From: Streptomyces roseofulvus
GTDB lineage: Bacteria > Actinomycetota > Actinomycetes > Streptomycetales > Streptomycetaceae
Assembly (NCBI RefSeq): GCF_039534915.1
Contig: NZ_BAAAWE010000001.1
Span: 4,278,001-4,342,000, forward strand
Direction: 5' to 3'
DNA: 64,000 nucleotides
A model generated the notes under the pieces. That model did no database searches. It saw only the letters and a list, made by a program, of their open reading frames with translations, and was not told the DNA's origin. The position numbers were made by a program, and so were the translations under genes. This document shows positions 44,978 to 54,004 of this stretch, piece after piece (position 1 is the first letter of the stretch; each line of letters opens with the position of its first letter).

Positions 44978-46039
44978 TCAGACACCGACCTTTGCTGTCG
45001 TGTTGTCGCGCTCCAGGGCCACGTGCGCGCGCATGAGTTCGCCGGGATTGGTCTGCGCCGCGAGCAGGGAGAGCTCGCCGCAGAGGACGGTCGCCGCCGC
45101 GAAGACGGCGAGCCGGCGCGCGTTCTCGCCGGGGGCGCGGTCCTCGCGGCAGCCGAGGCGGTTCAGGTTCGTCTCCACGAACTCCAGGCCCTTGCCGTTG
45201 CCCACGGTGCCGACGATCAGGTTGGGCAGGTTGCAGGAGAAGTAGAGGTCGCCGTCGCGGTCCTCGGCCAGGGTGACGCCCTGGGAGCCCTCGACGATGT
45301 TGGCCGCGTCCTGGCCGGTGGCCAGGTAGAACCCGAGCAGCATGTTGGCGTAGTGGGCGTTGGCCGAGCGGATGCCGCCGGCCAGCAGGGTGCCGAGCAG
45401 GTTCTTGCGGATGTTCAGTTCGACGATCTTGGCGGCGGTGGTGTGCAGGGTGCGTTCCACCACGGCCCGGGGGACGAGCAGTTCCGTGACCACGTTCTTG
45501 CCGCGGCCCAGGATGCCGTTGATCGCGGTCGCCTTCTTGTCCGTGCAGTAGTTGCCGGAGATCGATCCGTAGGAGATGCCCGGAACGGTCTGCAGCAGGT
45601 GCGTCAGCAGGGTGTCGGAGGCGAGCGTGGCCATGTTGTGGCCGGAGGCGTCGCCGGTGCTGAACTCGAACCGGATGAACAGCAGGTTGCCCGCGATCTC
45701 GTGCCGGACCTGGAGCAGTTCGGCGAACCGGCTGCAGGTGCGGACCACGGCGCGCAGTTCCTCGATCCGCGCCTCGATGGTGCGGGCGGCCGTGTACGCG
45801 GTCTGGGCGTCGGTCGCCTCGACGAGCACCGAGCGGGTCATGCGCTCGTCGACGAGGGTGGCGACGATGCCCTGCTCGGTGAGCATGGACACCTTCGCGC
45901 CGCGGCCCACGGAGGGCCACAGCGGCGTCTCGTAGGTGGCGAGGGGGACATGGGTCTCGGTGGTGGCGACGTTCCCGGAGATGCGAAGGGGGCCGACCCA
46001 CTTCATGGGAACCCTGGCAACGGCGTGCGTTTCGGTCAT
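44978..46039 (-). CDS. mvaA: Hydroxymethylglutaryl-CoA reductase, class I type
   Basis: This NADPH-dependent enzyme reduces HMG-CoA to mevalonate. The 353-residue length equals that of the Streptomyces CL190 enzyme as I recall it and lacks a membrane anchor. Signature segments are RFEFSTGDASGHNMAT, SGNYCTDKKATAINGI (catalytic Lys), and NIVEGSQGVTLAEDRDGDLYFS with the C-terminal acid; ANAHYANML carries a conserved region before it. Its ATG overlaps the IPP isomerase stop by four bases. It commits carbon to the pathway. Confidence 0.95.
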   Translation of the reverse strand: MTETHAVARVPMKWVGPLRISGNVATTETHVPLATYETPLWPSVGRGAKVSMLTEQGIVATLVDERMTRSVLVEATDAQTAYTAARTIEARIEELRAVVRTCSRFAELLQVRHEIAGNLLFIRFEFSTGDASGHNMATLASDTLLTHLLQTVPGISYGSISGNYCTDKKATAINGILGRGKNVVTELLVPRAVVERTLHTTAAKIVELNIRKNLLGTLLAGGIRSANAHYANMLLGFYLATGQDAANIVEGSQGVTLAEDRDGDLYFSCNLPNLIVGTVGNGKGLEFVETNLNRLGCREDRAPGENARRLAVFAAATVLCGELSLLAAQTNPGELMRAHVALERDNTTAKVGV

Positions 46040-47127
46040 CGTGCTCTTCCCGTCGAATCGTGGAGGGGGTCGGCCGATCGGGAACGCCGGGCGAGTCGCC
46101 CGGTGTCGATGTCCCGGTCGGCGCAGAAGGAACGGAGGGTGCCGGTGATCAGCAGGTCCTTGCTCGCGAGGTCGGCGGGGGTGCGCGCGCCGAGCATGGT
46201 CTGCAGGGCCGCGAGCTGGTCCAGCCAGTTCGTGATCTGCGCGATCAGCGCCTCGACCCCGCCGTCGAGCAGGGTGCGCAGGAACACCCCGGAGGCCCCG
46301 ACGCCGGAGGCGCCCAGGGCCAGGGCGCGGGCGACGTCGAGGGGGTGGCGGACGCCGCCGGACGCGAGCACGGGGAGGCCCGCGCCCTGGGCGTCCAGGA
46401 GGCAGGCGGCGGTGGACTGCCCCCAGTCGTGGAGGAAGGCGTAGTCGCCGAGCGGGCGCCGGCCGTTCTCGATGCGGGCGAAGTCGGTGCCGCCCCGGCC
46501 GCCGACGTCCGCCACGCGGACCCCCAGCTGCCGCAGCGTCAGGACGGTCTCGCGGCTCAGGCCGTTGCCGACCTCCTTGACGATCACGGGCAGGTCGACG
46601 GCCGCCGTGATCTTCTCGATCTGCGAGACCCAGGATCCGAAGGACCGGTCGCCCTCCGGCATCGCCGTCTCCTGCGCCGTGTTGACGTGGATCTGCAGGG
46701 CGTCGGCCTCCAGCAGGTCGATGGCGCGCCGGGTGTCGGCGACCGATGCCGTCGCGTTCACGTTGGCCATGACGAACCCGTGGGGGTTCTCCCGGCGCAG
46801 GACACGGAAGGTGTCGGCGCAGGTGGGGTCCTTGAGGTACGCGTGCACCGAGCCCGACGCGATGGCCACCCCGGTCTCGCGGGCGGCCGTCGCCAGGTCC
46901 CGGTTGATGGCGCCGGTCTTGGCGGTGCCGCCGGTCATCGCGTTGATGTAGAGCGGCACCTGCCAGGAGATCCCGGCGAAGGCGGTGTCCAGGGACACCT
47001 GCGGCCGGTCGATGCCGGCCAGGGCGTGGTGGACGAACGACACCTCGTCGAACTGGTTGATCCCACCACGGCCGTCCTGCTGCTCGATGGCGAGCCGGAC
47101 GTGGTCGTCCTTGCGCTGAGCGCTCAT
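46036..47127 (-). CDS. fni: Type 2 isopentenyl-diphosphate delta-isomerase (FMN)
   Basis: The enzyme interconverts IPP and DMAPP, which the mevalonate pathway requires since it ends in IPP only. The 363-residue flavoprotein shows RKDDHVRLA (substrate site), NAMTGGT, ADVGGRGGTDFARIE and VLASGGVRHPLDVARALALGA (FMN phosphate). It starts at ATG 47127, overlapping the phosphomevalonate kinase stop by four bases. The length matches the CL190 enzyme. Confidence 0.95.
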   Translation of the reverse strand: MSAQRKDDHVRLAIEQQDGRGGINQFDEVSFVHHALAGIDRPQVSLDTAFAGISWQVPLYINAMTGGTAKTGAINRDLATAARETGVAIASGSVHAYLKDPTCADTFRVLRRENPHGFVMANVNATASVADTRRAIDLLEADALQIHVNTAQETAMPEGDRSFGSWVSQIEKITAAVDLPVIVKEVGNGLSRETVLTLRQLGVRVADVGGRGGTDFARIENGRRPLGDYAFLHDWGQSTAACLLDAQGAGLPVLASGGVRHPLDVARALALGASGVGASGVFLRTLLDGGVEALIAQITNWLDQLAALQTMLGARTPADLASKDLLITGTLRSFCADRDIDTGRLARRSRSADPLHDSTGRAR

Positions 47128-48251
47128 TCCTCGATCCCTTCCGGGGCGGGCCGGAGCGGCAGGGGCAGCACCCCGGCCGCGGCCCACCGTTGCCGTACCT
47201 GCGAGATGTCGTGCGTGGCCTCGGCGTCGAGCAGGGCTATGCCGCAGTCGCCGCCGCCCGCCCCGGACGGTTTGGCGGCGCCGCCGGCGGCCTCGGCGAC
47301 CGCGCACAGCGCGGTCAGCTCCGGCGTGAAGATGCCGAGCCCGACCTCGTCGTCGAGCCGGGCCAGCTCCTGCCGGGCGCGGCGGATCTGACGCAGCAGG
47401 CCCGGGGCGTCGCCGGCGTCGAGGGCGGTGATCGCCGCGCGTACGAGGTCGGTGGAGGTCTCCACGAACGCGCGGTGCGAGGCGGTGCCGCGCCAGGTCC
47501 GGCGGTGCAGCCCGGACACGAGCGAGGAGGTCGAGGCCGGGGTGCCGGTCCAGCCGACCTCGAGGGTGAGGCCGCGCGGGGCCGGAAGCCTTCGGACCGA
47601 GTGCCCCGGCCAGGGCGTGCGCAGCGCCTCCTCGACGCCGTGGCGGCGGGCGAGGTCGTGCACGAAGGCCCGGTCGGGTGCCTGGTACGCGATCCAGCCG
47701 CCCCAGGTGCTGGCGGCGAGGTCGCCGCCGGAGCCCTTGGGGTCGATCCCGGCCGAGGTGATCACGGCCAGCCGGTACCGGGCGTCGAGCGAGAGGTCCA
47801 GGCCGCACAGGGACGTGAGGGCGTCGATCGTGGCCACCGTCACCGCACCGCTCGACCCCAGGCCGTACTTGCGGCCGCCGTCGTGCAGCCCGCTGCTGAT
47901 CGAGAGGGTCAGCCCGGGCAGCGGCAGGCCGCGTTCGGCCAGCAGCCGTCGTACGGTCTCGACCGCCGACACCACGTGCTCCAGCGCGCCGCGCGCGCCG
48001 CTCGCGTCGGAGTCCCCGTTCGGCGCGCCGAGGGGGTGGAGCCGGCCGTCGAGCCATCGCCAGGTCACCGCTCGGGGGACGAGATCGGAGGAGATCACGA
48101 CGTCGGCCCCGTCGGCGACGGCGGCCGTGACCGTGATCTCCCGGTCCACGGCCACCAGGACGGCCGGGGTGCCGGGCTCCACCACCGCGTACTCGCCCGC
48201 GACGAACAGCTTGCCGGGCGCGCTGCGGACGACCGTTCGCCCCGAGGTCAT
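47124..48251 (-). CDS. mvaK2: Phosphomevalonate kinase (GHMP family)
   Basis: This kinase turns mevalonate-5-phosphate into the diphosphate. The 375-residue GHMP kinase has SAPGKLFVAGEYAVVEPG at the N-terminus, the ATP-binding KYGLGSSGAVTVATI near residue 130 and the C-terminal PSGAGGGDCGIALL glycine loop. Four-base overlaps with the neighbouring mvaD and fni genes show tight coupling. The order within the mevalonate block separates it from mevalonate kinase. Confidence 0.93.
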   Translation of the reverse strand: MTSGRTVVRSAPGKLFVAGEYAVVEPGTPAVLVAVDREITVTAAVADGADVVISSDLVPRAVTWRWLDGRLHPLGAPNGDSDASGARGALEHVVSAVETVRRLLAERGLPLPGLTLSISSGLHDGGRKYGLGSSGAVTVATIDALTSLCGLDLSLDARYRLAVITSAGIDPKGSGGDLAASTWGGWIAYQAPDRAFVHDLARRHGVEEALRTPWPGHSVRRLPAPRGLTLEVGWTGTPASTSSLVSGLHRRTWRGTASHRAFVETSTDLVRAAITALDAGDAPGLLRQIRRARQELARLDDEVGLGIFTPELTALCAVAEAAGGAAKPSGAGGGDCGIALLDAEATHDISQVRQRWAAAGVLPLPLRPAPEGIEE

Positions 48252-49300
48252 CGTCCGCTCTCGTCCACCAGGCGGGCGCCCTGCCCCGGCCCGGCGATGT
48301 GCACGGTGCCGCCGGCGGCGGCGGCGCGCACGGCCTCGGCGACCCGCTCGGCGTCCGTGCGGCGGCAGAGCACCTTGACGTTCGGTCCGGCGTCCATGGT
48401 CGCGTAGGCCGAGACGCCGTCGCGCCGGAGCTCCAGCACGCTGTCGAGGACGGTGAGCGTGGCGGGCGAGAGGTAGCGCACCGCGGGGCGCGCGCCGAGC
48501 ATGGTCGCGTGCATGCCGAGGGCGTTGCGCTCGGCGATCTCCCCCACCGCGTCGAGGTCGGCGCGCAGCAGCGCCGCCCGCATCTCGGTGAGGTCGTCCC
48601 GGCTCGACGCGGCCCAGGGCTCGAAGAGGGGGGAGGTCTCGACCGTGCGGCGCATGGCCGCGCGGCTGGACACCTCCTTGGGGCCCGCGTTGACCACCGC
48701 GATGACCAGCGCGGGGTCGAGGTCGCCGGCCACGACCGGCTCGGCGTAGGAGCTGAGGTCGGCCTCGGCGGGCGGCGCCGTGGGGGTGCCGGCGTGCCAG
48801 ACGGCGAAGCCGCCGAAGATCGACCGCGAGGCCGAGCCGGAGCCGCGCCGGGCCAGCCGGGAGAGACCGGCGTCGTCGAGGCCGAGTCCGTACGCGGCGG
48901 CGGCGGCGACGGCGAGCGCGGCGAACCCGCCGGCGGAGGACGCCAGGCCCGCCCCGGTGGGGACGGTGTTGCGGGTGTCGACGACGGCCCGGTGCGTGAG
49001 CCTGCTCCGCCGGCGCACCAGGTCGAGGAAGGCGGCGATGCGCCGCCGTTCCTCGCCCGACGCGGGCGAGCCGTTGAAGGTCACCTCGTCGTCCGCGGCC
49101 TCGGCGTCGAGCCGGACGCTGGTGGTCGTGGGGAAGATGTCCAGGGTCATCGACAGGCTGCTGGTCCAGGGGAGGTGGAGGCGCTCGTCGCGCTTCCCCC
49201 AGTACTTGATCAGCGCGATGTTCGGGTGCGCGACGGCGGTGGCCCCGTCCGCGGCCGTCCGTTCCCGCGTGCGGAGCGCGGTGGTCTGGTGCTCAGGCAT
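48248..49300 (-). CDS. mvaD: Diphosphomevalonate decarboxylase
   Basis: This enzyme makes IPP from mevalonate diphosphate with ATP-driven decarboxylation. The 350-residue GHMP-fold protein has AHPNIALIKYWGKRDE (catalytic region), SLSMTLDIFPTTT, GAGLASSAGGFAALA (ATP loop), GSGSASRSIFGGFAVW and YATMDAGPNVKVL. It starts at ATG 49300 and overlaps the mevalonate kinase stop by eight bases. Confidence 0.95.
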   Translation of the reverse strand: MPEHQTTALRTRERTAADGATAVAHPNIALIKYWGKRDERLHLPWTSSLSMTLDIFPTTTSVRLDAEAADDEVTFNGSPASGEERRRIAAFLDLVRRRSRLTHRAVVDTRNTVPTGAGLASSAGGFAALAVAAAAAYGLGLDDAGLSRLARRGSGSASRSIFGGFAVWHAGTPTAPPAEADLSSYAEPVVAGDLDPALVIAVVNAGPKEVSSRAAMRRTVETSPLFEPWAASSRDDLTEMRAALLRADLDAVGEIAERNALGMHATMLGARPAVRYLSPATLTVLDSVLELRRDGVSAYATMDAGPNVKVLCRRTDAERVAEAVRAAAAGGTVHIAGPGQGARLVDESGR

Positions 49301-50324
49301 GAGTGACGAGCCTCCTCAGGGGGACGATCCACGTCTGTGCGGCGCCCGCTTCGTGCAGCCGCTGGGTGACCTCTCGCGCCCGCTCGGGCTGGGTCAGCGC
49401 GAGGACGCAGCCGCCCAGTCCGCCGCCGGTGATCTTGGCGCCGAGGCTGCCCGCGGCGAGCGCGGCACCGACCATCGCCTCGATCCGGTCGGTGCTCAGC
49501 CCGCCGTCGCGGAGCAGTCCGTGGTACTCCGTCATCAGGGAGCCGAGCGCGGCCGGCTCGCCGGCGGCGAGGGCGGCCACGGCCTCGCGCGTCAGGTCGG
49601 ACGCCTGGCGCACGAACCTCTCCTGCGTTCCGGCGTGGCGCCGGAAACTCTCCCGGAGCTTGTCGACCGCTTCCTTGGTGCTGCCGACGGTGCCGCTGTC
49701 CGCGACGACGAACAGCGCGTCGCAGCCGACGTCCGGCGTGCGGGCCTCGCCCGCCTGGAACAGCAGCGGGGCGGTCGCGCCGACGGTGACGGCGTCGACG
49801 CCGCTGGCCTTGCCGTGCATCACGTTCTCGGCGGTCTGCACCAGCTCGAACGTCGTCCGCTCCGAGACCTCGCGGCCGCAGAGGTCGAACAGGGCGAGGA
49901 CGACGGCACGGGCGCAGGCCGCGCTGGAGCCGAGTCCCCTGCCGAGCGGGATGGAACCGTCGATGATCACGTCGAGGTGCCGGGCGTCGTCGATGCCCAT
50001 GGACGCCCGGAAGTCGGTGGTCAGCCGGCGCAGCCCCTCGGACGCCTGCGTCTCGACCTGCTTCCAGGCCGATCCGGTCATCGTGAAGGAGACGCCGGCC
50101 GGTTCCCCACCACGGGTGGAGAACCCGGCGCTGGCGGTGATCGACAGCTGCGGAACGGGCAGGGCGAGCGCCGGGGCGCCGTACACGACCGCGTGCTCCC
50201 CCAGCAGGATGAGCTTGGCGTGGGCGCGGCCGGTGCCGACCGAGCGAGCGGGGCGGCCTTCCGCCGTCCCCGCCATCGAGGCCGGTGGAGCCGGCGTCAG
50301 CAGCTCCCCTTGTCGAGATTTCAT
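49293..50324 (-). CDS. mvaK1: Mevalonate kinase
   Basis: This enzyme phosphorylates mevalonate, the first kinase of the pathway. The 343-residue GHMP kinase shows AHAKLILLGEHAVVYGAPALA, the ATP loop PLGRGLGSSAACARAV, the HGKASGVDAVTV region and GAKITGGGLGGCVLAL. ATG 50324 (MKSRQGELLTPAPP) aligns with the known start of the CL190 enzyme; the ribosome binding site is weak. It opens the coupled MK-MDC-PMK-IDI-HMGR segment and lies 65 bases after the prenyl synthase. Confidence 0.93.
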   Translation of the reverse strand: MKSRQGELLTPAPPASMAGTAEGRPARSVGTGRAHAKLILLGEHAVVYGAPALALPVPQLSITASAGFSTRGGEPAGVSFTMTGSAWKQVETQASEGLRRLTTDFRASMGIDDARHLDVIIDGSIPLGRGLGSSAACARAVVLALFDLCGREVSERTTFELVQTAENVMHGKASGVDAVTVGATAPLLFQAGEARTPDVGCDALFVVADSGTVGSTKEAVDKLRESFRRHAGTQERFVRQASDLTREAVAALAAGEPAALGSLMTEYHGLLRDGGLSTDRIEAMVGAALAAGSLGAKITGGGLGGCVLALTQPERAREVTQRLHEAGAAQTWIVPLRRLVTHA

Positions 50325-50389
50325 TGAGATCGCGTCATCCAGACTTCTAGGAAGGAATGAGACGGTGGTGACCCGCGCCGACGTGGTGC

Positions 50390-51472
50390 TCAGGTGCTCC
50401 TGAGCGTGGTGGTGGTGATGAAGGTGTCGAGGGTCTTCCTGACCTCTTCCGGGAACGGGGCCTCGTCCAGGACCCGCCGGGCCCGCTGCACCCGGTCGGT
50501 GATCATCTGCTCGACCTTGTCGGCGGCGCCCGTGGCCCGGAGGAGCCCGCGGACCGTCTCGGCACCCGCTTCGTCCAGGTCCGGGTCGCCGACCAGGGAC
50601 TTCAGCACCCGCGCCTGCTCGGCGTCGGCGGCGTGGAGGGCGTGGGCCATCAGGGCCGTCGCCTTGCCCTCCCGCAGGTCGTCCAGGGTCGACTTGCCGG
50701 TCTTGGACGGGTCGCCGAAGACGCCGAGCAGGTCGTCGCGGAGCTGGAAGGCCTCTCCGATCGGAAGCGCGTAGGCGGTGCAGACGTCCAGCAGGGACTG
50801 GTCCGCGCCGGCGAGGGCCGCGCCGATGTGCAGCGGGCGCTCCACGGTGTACTTGGCCGTCTTGTAGCGGATGACCGCCAGCGACCGCTCGACGTCCGCG
50901 TTCGGCTTCCCGGTGGCCAGCAGATCCCGGTACTGGCCGATCATCACCTCGGTGCGCATGGCGTCCAGCAGCGGGCGGGCGGCGGCCAGCTGCCGCTGCT
51001 CGAGGCCGCTGGAGTACAGCAGCTCGTCCGACCACACCATGACCAGGTCGCCGAGCAGGATCGCGCTGTTGACGCCGAACCGCTCGGCGCTCGCTTCGTC
51101 CGCGCCGGACTCCAGCGCGCGGTGGAGGGTCGGACGGCCGCGCCGGGTGTCGGAGCCGTCCATCACGTCGTCGTGGATGAGGGTGAAGGCGTGGAAGAGT
51201 TCGAGCGAGGCCGCCGCGCCGATGACCGGCTCCGTCGGGCCCTGTCCGCGCGCCGCGTGCCAGCCCACCATGCACAGGAGGGGCCGTATGCGCTTGCCGC
51301 CCGCGGTCAGGAAGCCGCGCAGGTGCTCGATGAGCGAGACCAGGTGGACATCCGCGTCCCTGAGGCACTTGTCGTCGAGGAAGGCGTTCAGCCGCTCGTC
51401 GATCAGGCCGCGCAGATGAACGGAGTCCAGGGCATCGGCTCCCAGCTCGCTCAGGCTGGTGGTGGGGCTCAT
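50390..51472 (-). CDS. Prenyl diphosphate synthase, probably geranylgeranyl diphosphate synthase
   Basis: This trans-prenyltransferase elongates DMAPP with IPP. The 360-residue protein has GGKRIRPLL, the first aspartate-rich motif DDVMD (residues 101-105) followed by RRGRPTLHRA, and the second, RDDLLGVFGD (Asp246, Asp247). Chain length is not fixed by these motifs. Because two diterpene-type cyclases follow, GGPP is the likely product; FPP cannot be excluded. It lies between the class I synthase gene and the mevalonate genes. Confidence 0.88.
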   Translation of the reverse strand: MSPTTSLSELGADALDSVHLRGLIDERLNAFLDDKCLRDADVHLVSLIEHLRGFLTAGGKRIRPLLCMVGWHAARGQGPTEPVIGAAASLELFHAFTLIHDDVMDGSDTRRGRPTLHRALESGADEASAERFGVNSAILLGDLVMVWSDELLYSSGLEQRQLAAARPLLDAMRTEVMIGQYRDLLATGKPNADVERSLAVIRYKTAKYTVERPLHIGAALAGADQSLLDVCTAYALPIGEAFQLRDDLLGVFGDPSKTGKSTLDDLREGKATALMAHALHAADAEQARVLKSLVGDPDLDEAGAETVRGLLRATGAADKVEQMITDRVQRARRVLDEAPFPEEVRKTLDTFITTTTLRST

Positions 51473-51547
51473 GTGTCGTTGCTCCTGTTCGTCAAGACCG
51501 GGTGGGCCGCGTCAGTGAGGGTGTGACACGGGAGGGAGACCGCGGGT

Positions 51548-52465
51548 TCACGTGGGGGAGGGCCCGGTGAGATCCCGGTCGGATCCCCATCCGCGGAAGT
51601 CGGCGCCGCTGTAGAAGGTGATCGACCAGTCGAGCAGGCGGAGCAGCTCGACGGCGGGCGGGAACCCGGCCGCCACCAGCGGTTCGAGCTGCTCCTGCGC
51701 CGCGCGGGAACGCCGGTCGAGTTCCTCCTGGACCCAGGCGGGCGTGGTGTCGTACATCAGGATGTTGTTCTGACCGGGCTCGGCCCGCTCCCGCTCGAAG
51801 GTGGCCAGGTCGTTGGAGAGGCGCACGGCGACCTCGATCGCCTCCAGGGCGCTGTCCAGGGCCGACAGGTGGTCGAGGAGGTCGTCCCGGTCGCTGGTCG
51901 CCCAGCGCGGGAAGTGGGTGATCCACGCGTTGGAGCTGGCGGCGTACGTGAGGTACTCCTGCGGATCGGAAGGGCCCTCGCCGAGGTCCCTGGCCAGGCC
52001 CGCGGTCCAGTCGTACCGCTCGCCGCGCAGGGCCTCGGCGAACCGGTCGCCCCACAGGCCGGCCAGCTTCGGGTAGTGCGGAGCGCGCTCCAGATCGGAC
52101 TGCCAGTCCGACAGGGAGGCCAGCAGGGGGTGGCTGTCGTCCCGGTCGCCGCCCCGGACGACGGCCTCGCAGCGGCCGAACAGGTCGTCGAGTTCGTCGA
52201 GGCTCCGGACGTTCTGCTCGACGTGGTCGTCCAGGGCGTAGGCCCACACGTACATCCGGGCCGCCGGCAGGAGTTCCTTGGCGCCGCGCCACGGGCTGAT
52301 CGCCGCGGTGGAGATCGCCAGGGCCTCGATCGGCGTGGGCCCGAGGACCTGCGGGTACTCCGCCGTCCAGGACCGCAGATCGGCCAGGACCTTCAGCGCC
52401 AGCACGGTGACGGGCACGCACTGCGCCGCGGAGGGGAGGGCGAGGTCGCCCAGGGGCCGGGTCAC
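51548..52465 (-). CDS. Class I terpene synthase
   Basis: This enzyme ionises a prenyl diphosphate by metal-dependent loss of diphosphate and cyclises or deprotonates the cation. The 305-residue alpha-domain protein has DDHVE (residues 79-83) and the NSE/DTE-type triad Asn218-Asp219-x2-Thr222-x3-Glu226 in RLSNDLATFERE. GTG 52465 overlaps the class II cyclase stop (GTGA), so the two are coupled. As in terpentetriene synthase, it probably acts on the bicyclic diphosphate made by its partner. Confidence 0.88.
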   Translation of the reverse strand: MTRPLGDLALPSAAQCVPVTVLALKVLADLRSWTAEYPQVLGPTPIEALAISTAAISPWRGAKELLPAARMYVWAYALDDHVEQNVRSLDELDDLFGRCEAVVRGGDRDDSHPLLASLSDWQSDLERAPHYPKLAGLWGDRFAEALRGERYDWTAGLARDLGEGPSDPQEYLTYAASSNAWITHFPRWATSDRDDLLDHLSALDSALEAIEVAVRLSNDLATFERERAEPGQNNILMYDTTPAWVQEELDRRSRAAQEQLEPLVAAGFPPAVELLRLLDWSITFYSGADFRGWGSDRDLTGPSPT

Positions 52466-53997
52466 GCGCCTGCCTCCTGCTCGGAGTCGGCCAGGTGCCG
52501 CGTCGCGGCCAGGGTGGCGAGGATCTCGGCGCGGATGACCCGGACCGGGGTGTACAGGTCCTTGTCGTGCCACAGCGGAGTGTCCTCGCGCCCGTCCGCG
52601 ACATGGGCCGTCAGGAACGCCCTGCCCGCCCGGATCGCCTCCAGGGACCGGCGGTCGGGGGCGGCCTGGTGGTTCAGCACCTGAAGGGCGTAGGCGGTCT
52701 CCTCGCCGGTGCCCTCCCAGCGCCCCCACGACCCGTCGGCGTGCTGGGTGTCGAGCACCCAGCGGACGGCGGCGTCCAGGGCCGCGGACGCGCGCGGCCC
52801 GTCCAGGCGGGCCATGGCGGCGGCGCCGCAGGCGGTCGCGTAGTACGGGGAGGCGTGCCACTTGTCCATCCAGCGGCCGTCCGGCTCCTGCTGGTCGACC
52901 AGCCAGTCGCCGACCCGCTCGACGGCGCCGTCGACCCGCGTGTCGCCCTGTCCGCGGCGGTCCGCCAGCGCGATCAGGATGTGCGCGTTGGTCGAGGTGG
53001 AAGGGGTGCGTTCGTTCGGGAAGCAGGTGAAGTACAGGCCGGTGTCGTACTCCCACAGGCAGTCGACCGACTCCGGCTTCCCGAGGAGGTCGAGGGCGTG
53101 CAGGGCGGCGGACGTGTCGTCGGAGTCGGACGGGAGACCCGGGCCGGCGCCGAGTCCGTCCGTGCCCAGCGCGGTCCGGAGCGTGTCCGCGACCTGGGCG
53201 GGGATGTCCACGTCCAGGCCGGAGCCGGCCAACGCGGCCACCACCCAGGCCAGTTCGAAGTAGGTGATCGAGGTGATGCCCGAGACCGGGCCGCCGTGCC
53301 GCGCCTGGGTCCGGTGCAGGTACTCCAGGGACGCCTTCACGGCGTCCGTGTGCGGCGGTTCGCCCAGCCAGGCGGCGGTGGCGGCGGGGGAGGCACCCAC
53401 CGCCCCGCCCGTCGGCGTCACCGTGTCGGACCGCACGGCCGGGGCGCCGAGGGCCTCCAGCGAGTGCCAGGTCTTCTCCGGTATGGAGGTGTGCCGACGC
53501 AGCAGCTCGCGGATCTTGTCCAGCGTTCCCGTGTCGGCCTGGAGGTCCAGACGGGCGGGCAGGGCGCCCCGGTCGTCCATCCCGGAGAGCCGCTGGTCGA
53601 TCTGCTCGATCAGCCAGGGAGCCAGCAGCTCCACGGCGATGGTGTCCGGGAGTTCGGCGTCTCGGGGGAACCGGTCGGCCAGCGCGGCCAGCCCCGACTC
53701 CACGGCCTTGGCGATCCGCGGCGCGTCCTGCGTACCGGCGACGGACAGCAGGGCGTCGACGGCGCTGAGCGTGGGCACCAGCCCGTAGGCCGCCGGCCCG
53801 CCCCACGTCCCGTCCTCGTGCTGCTGGGCCAGCAGGTACTCCACGCGCTGCTGATGGCCCTCCAGCCAGGGGGTGGACGCCACCATCCGCGCGGTCTCGT
53901 ACACCGACGGCGAGGTGAGGCCGTAGGGATCGGCGATCATCTCGTCGACGATGTCCTGCGCCGCGCTGCGCAGGGCTGCGAAGGAGGTCTCGTTCAT
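52462..53997 (-). CDS. Class II diterpene cyclase (DXDD type)
   Basis: This enzyme protonates GGPP to form a decalin diphosphate of the labdane, halimane or clerodane kind. The 511-residue beta-gamma protein has D291-S-D293-D294 in LPSDSDDTSAALHAL, where the middle Asp is the catalytic acid, plus QW-like repeats (QHEDGTWGGPAAYG, QEPDGRWMDKWHAS, HADGSWGRWEG). There is no DDxxD motif. I place the start at ATG 53997, seven bases after the P450 stop; the frame extends into the P450 end. Stereochemistry and skeleton cannot be predicted here. Confidence 0.92.
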   Translation of the reverse strand: MNETSFAALRSAAQDIVDEMIADPYGLTSPSVYETARMVASTPWLEGHQQRVEYLLAQQHEDGTWGGPAAYGLVPTLSAVDALLSVAGTQDAPRIAKAVESGLAALADRFPRDAELPDTIAVELLAPWLIEQIDQRLSGMDDRGALPARLDLQADTGTLDKIRELLRRHTSIPEKTWHSLEALGAPAVRSDTVTPTGGAVGASPAATAAWLGEPPHTDAVKASLEYLHRTQARHGGPVSGITSITYFELAWVVAALAGSGLDVDIPAQVADTLRTALGTDGLGAGPGLPSDSDDTSAALHALDLLGKPESVDCLWEYDTGLYFTCFPNERTPSTSTNAHILIALADRRGQGDTRVDGAVERVGDWLVDQQEPDGRWMDKWHASPYYATACGAAAMARLDGPRASAALDAAVRWVLDTQHADGSWGRWEGTGEETAYALQVLNHQAAPDRRSLEAIRAGRAFLTAHVADGREDTPLWHDKDLYTPVRVIRAEILATLAATRHLADSEQEAGA

Positions 53998-54004
53998 GAT
54001 CCGG

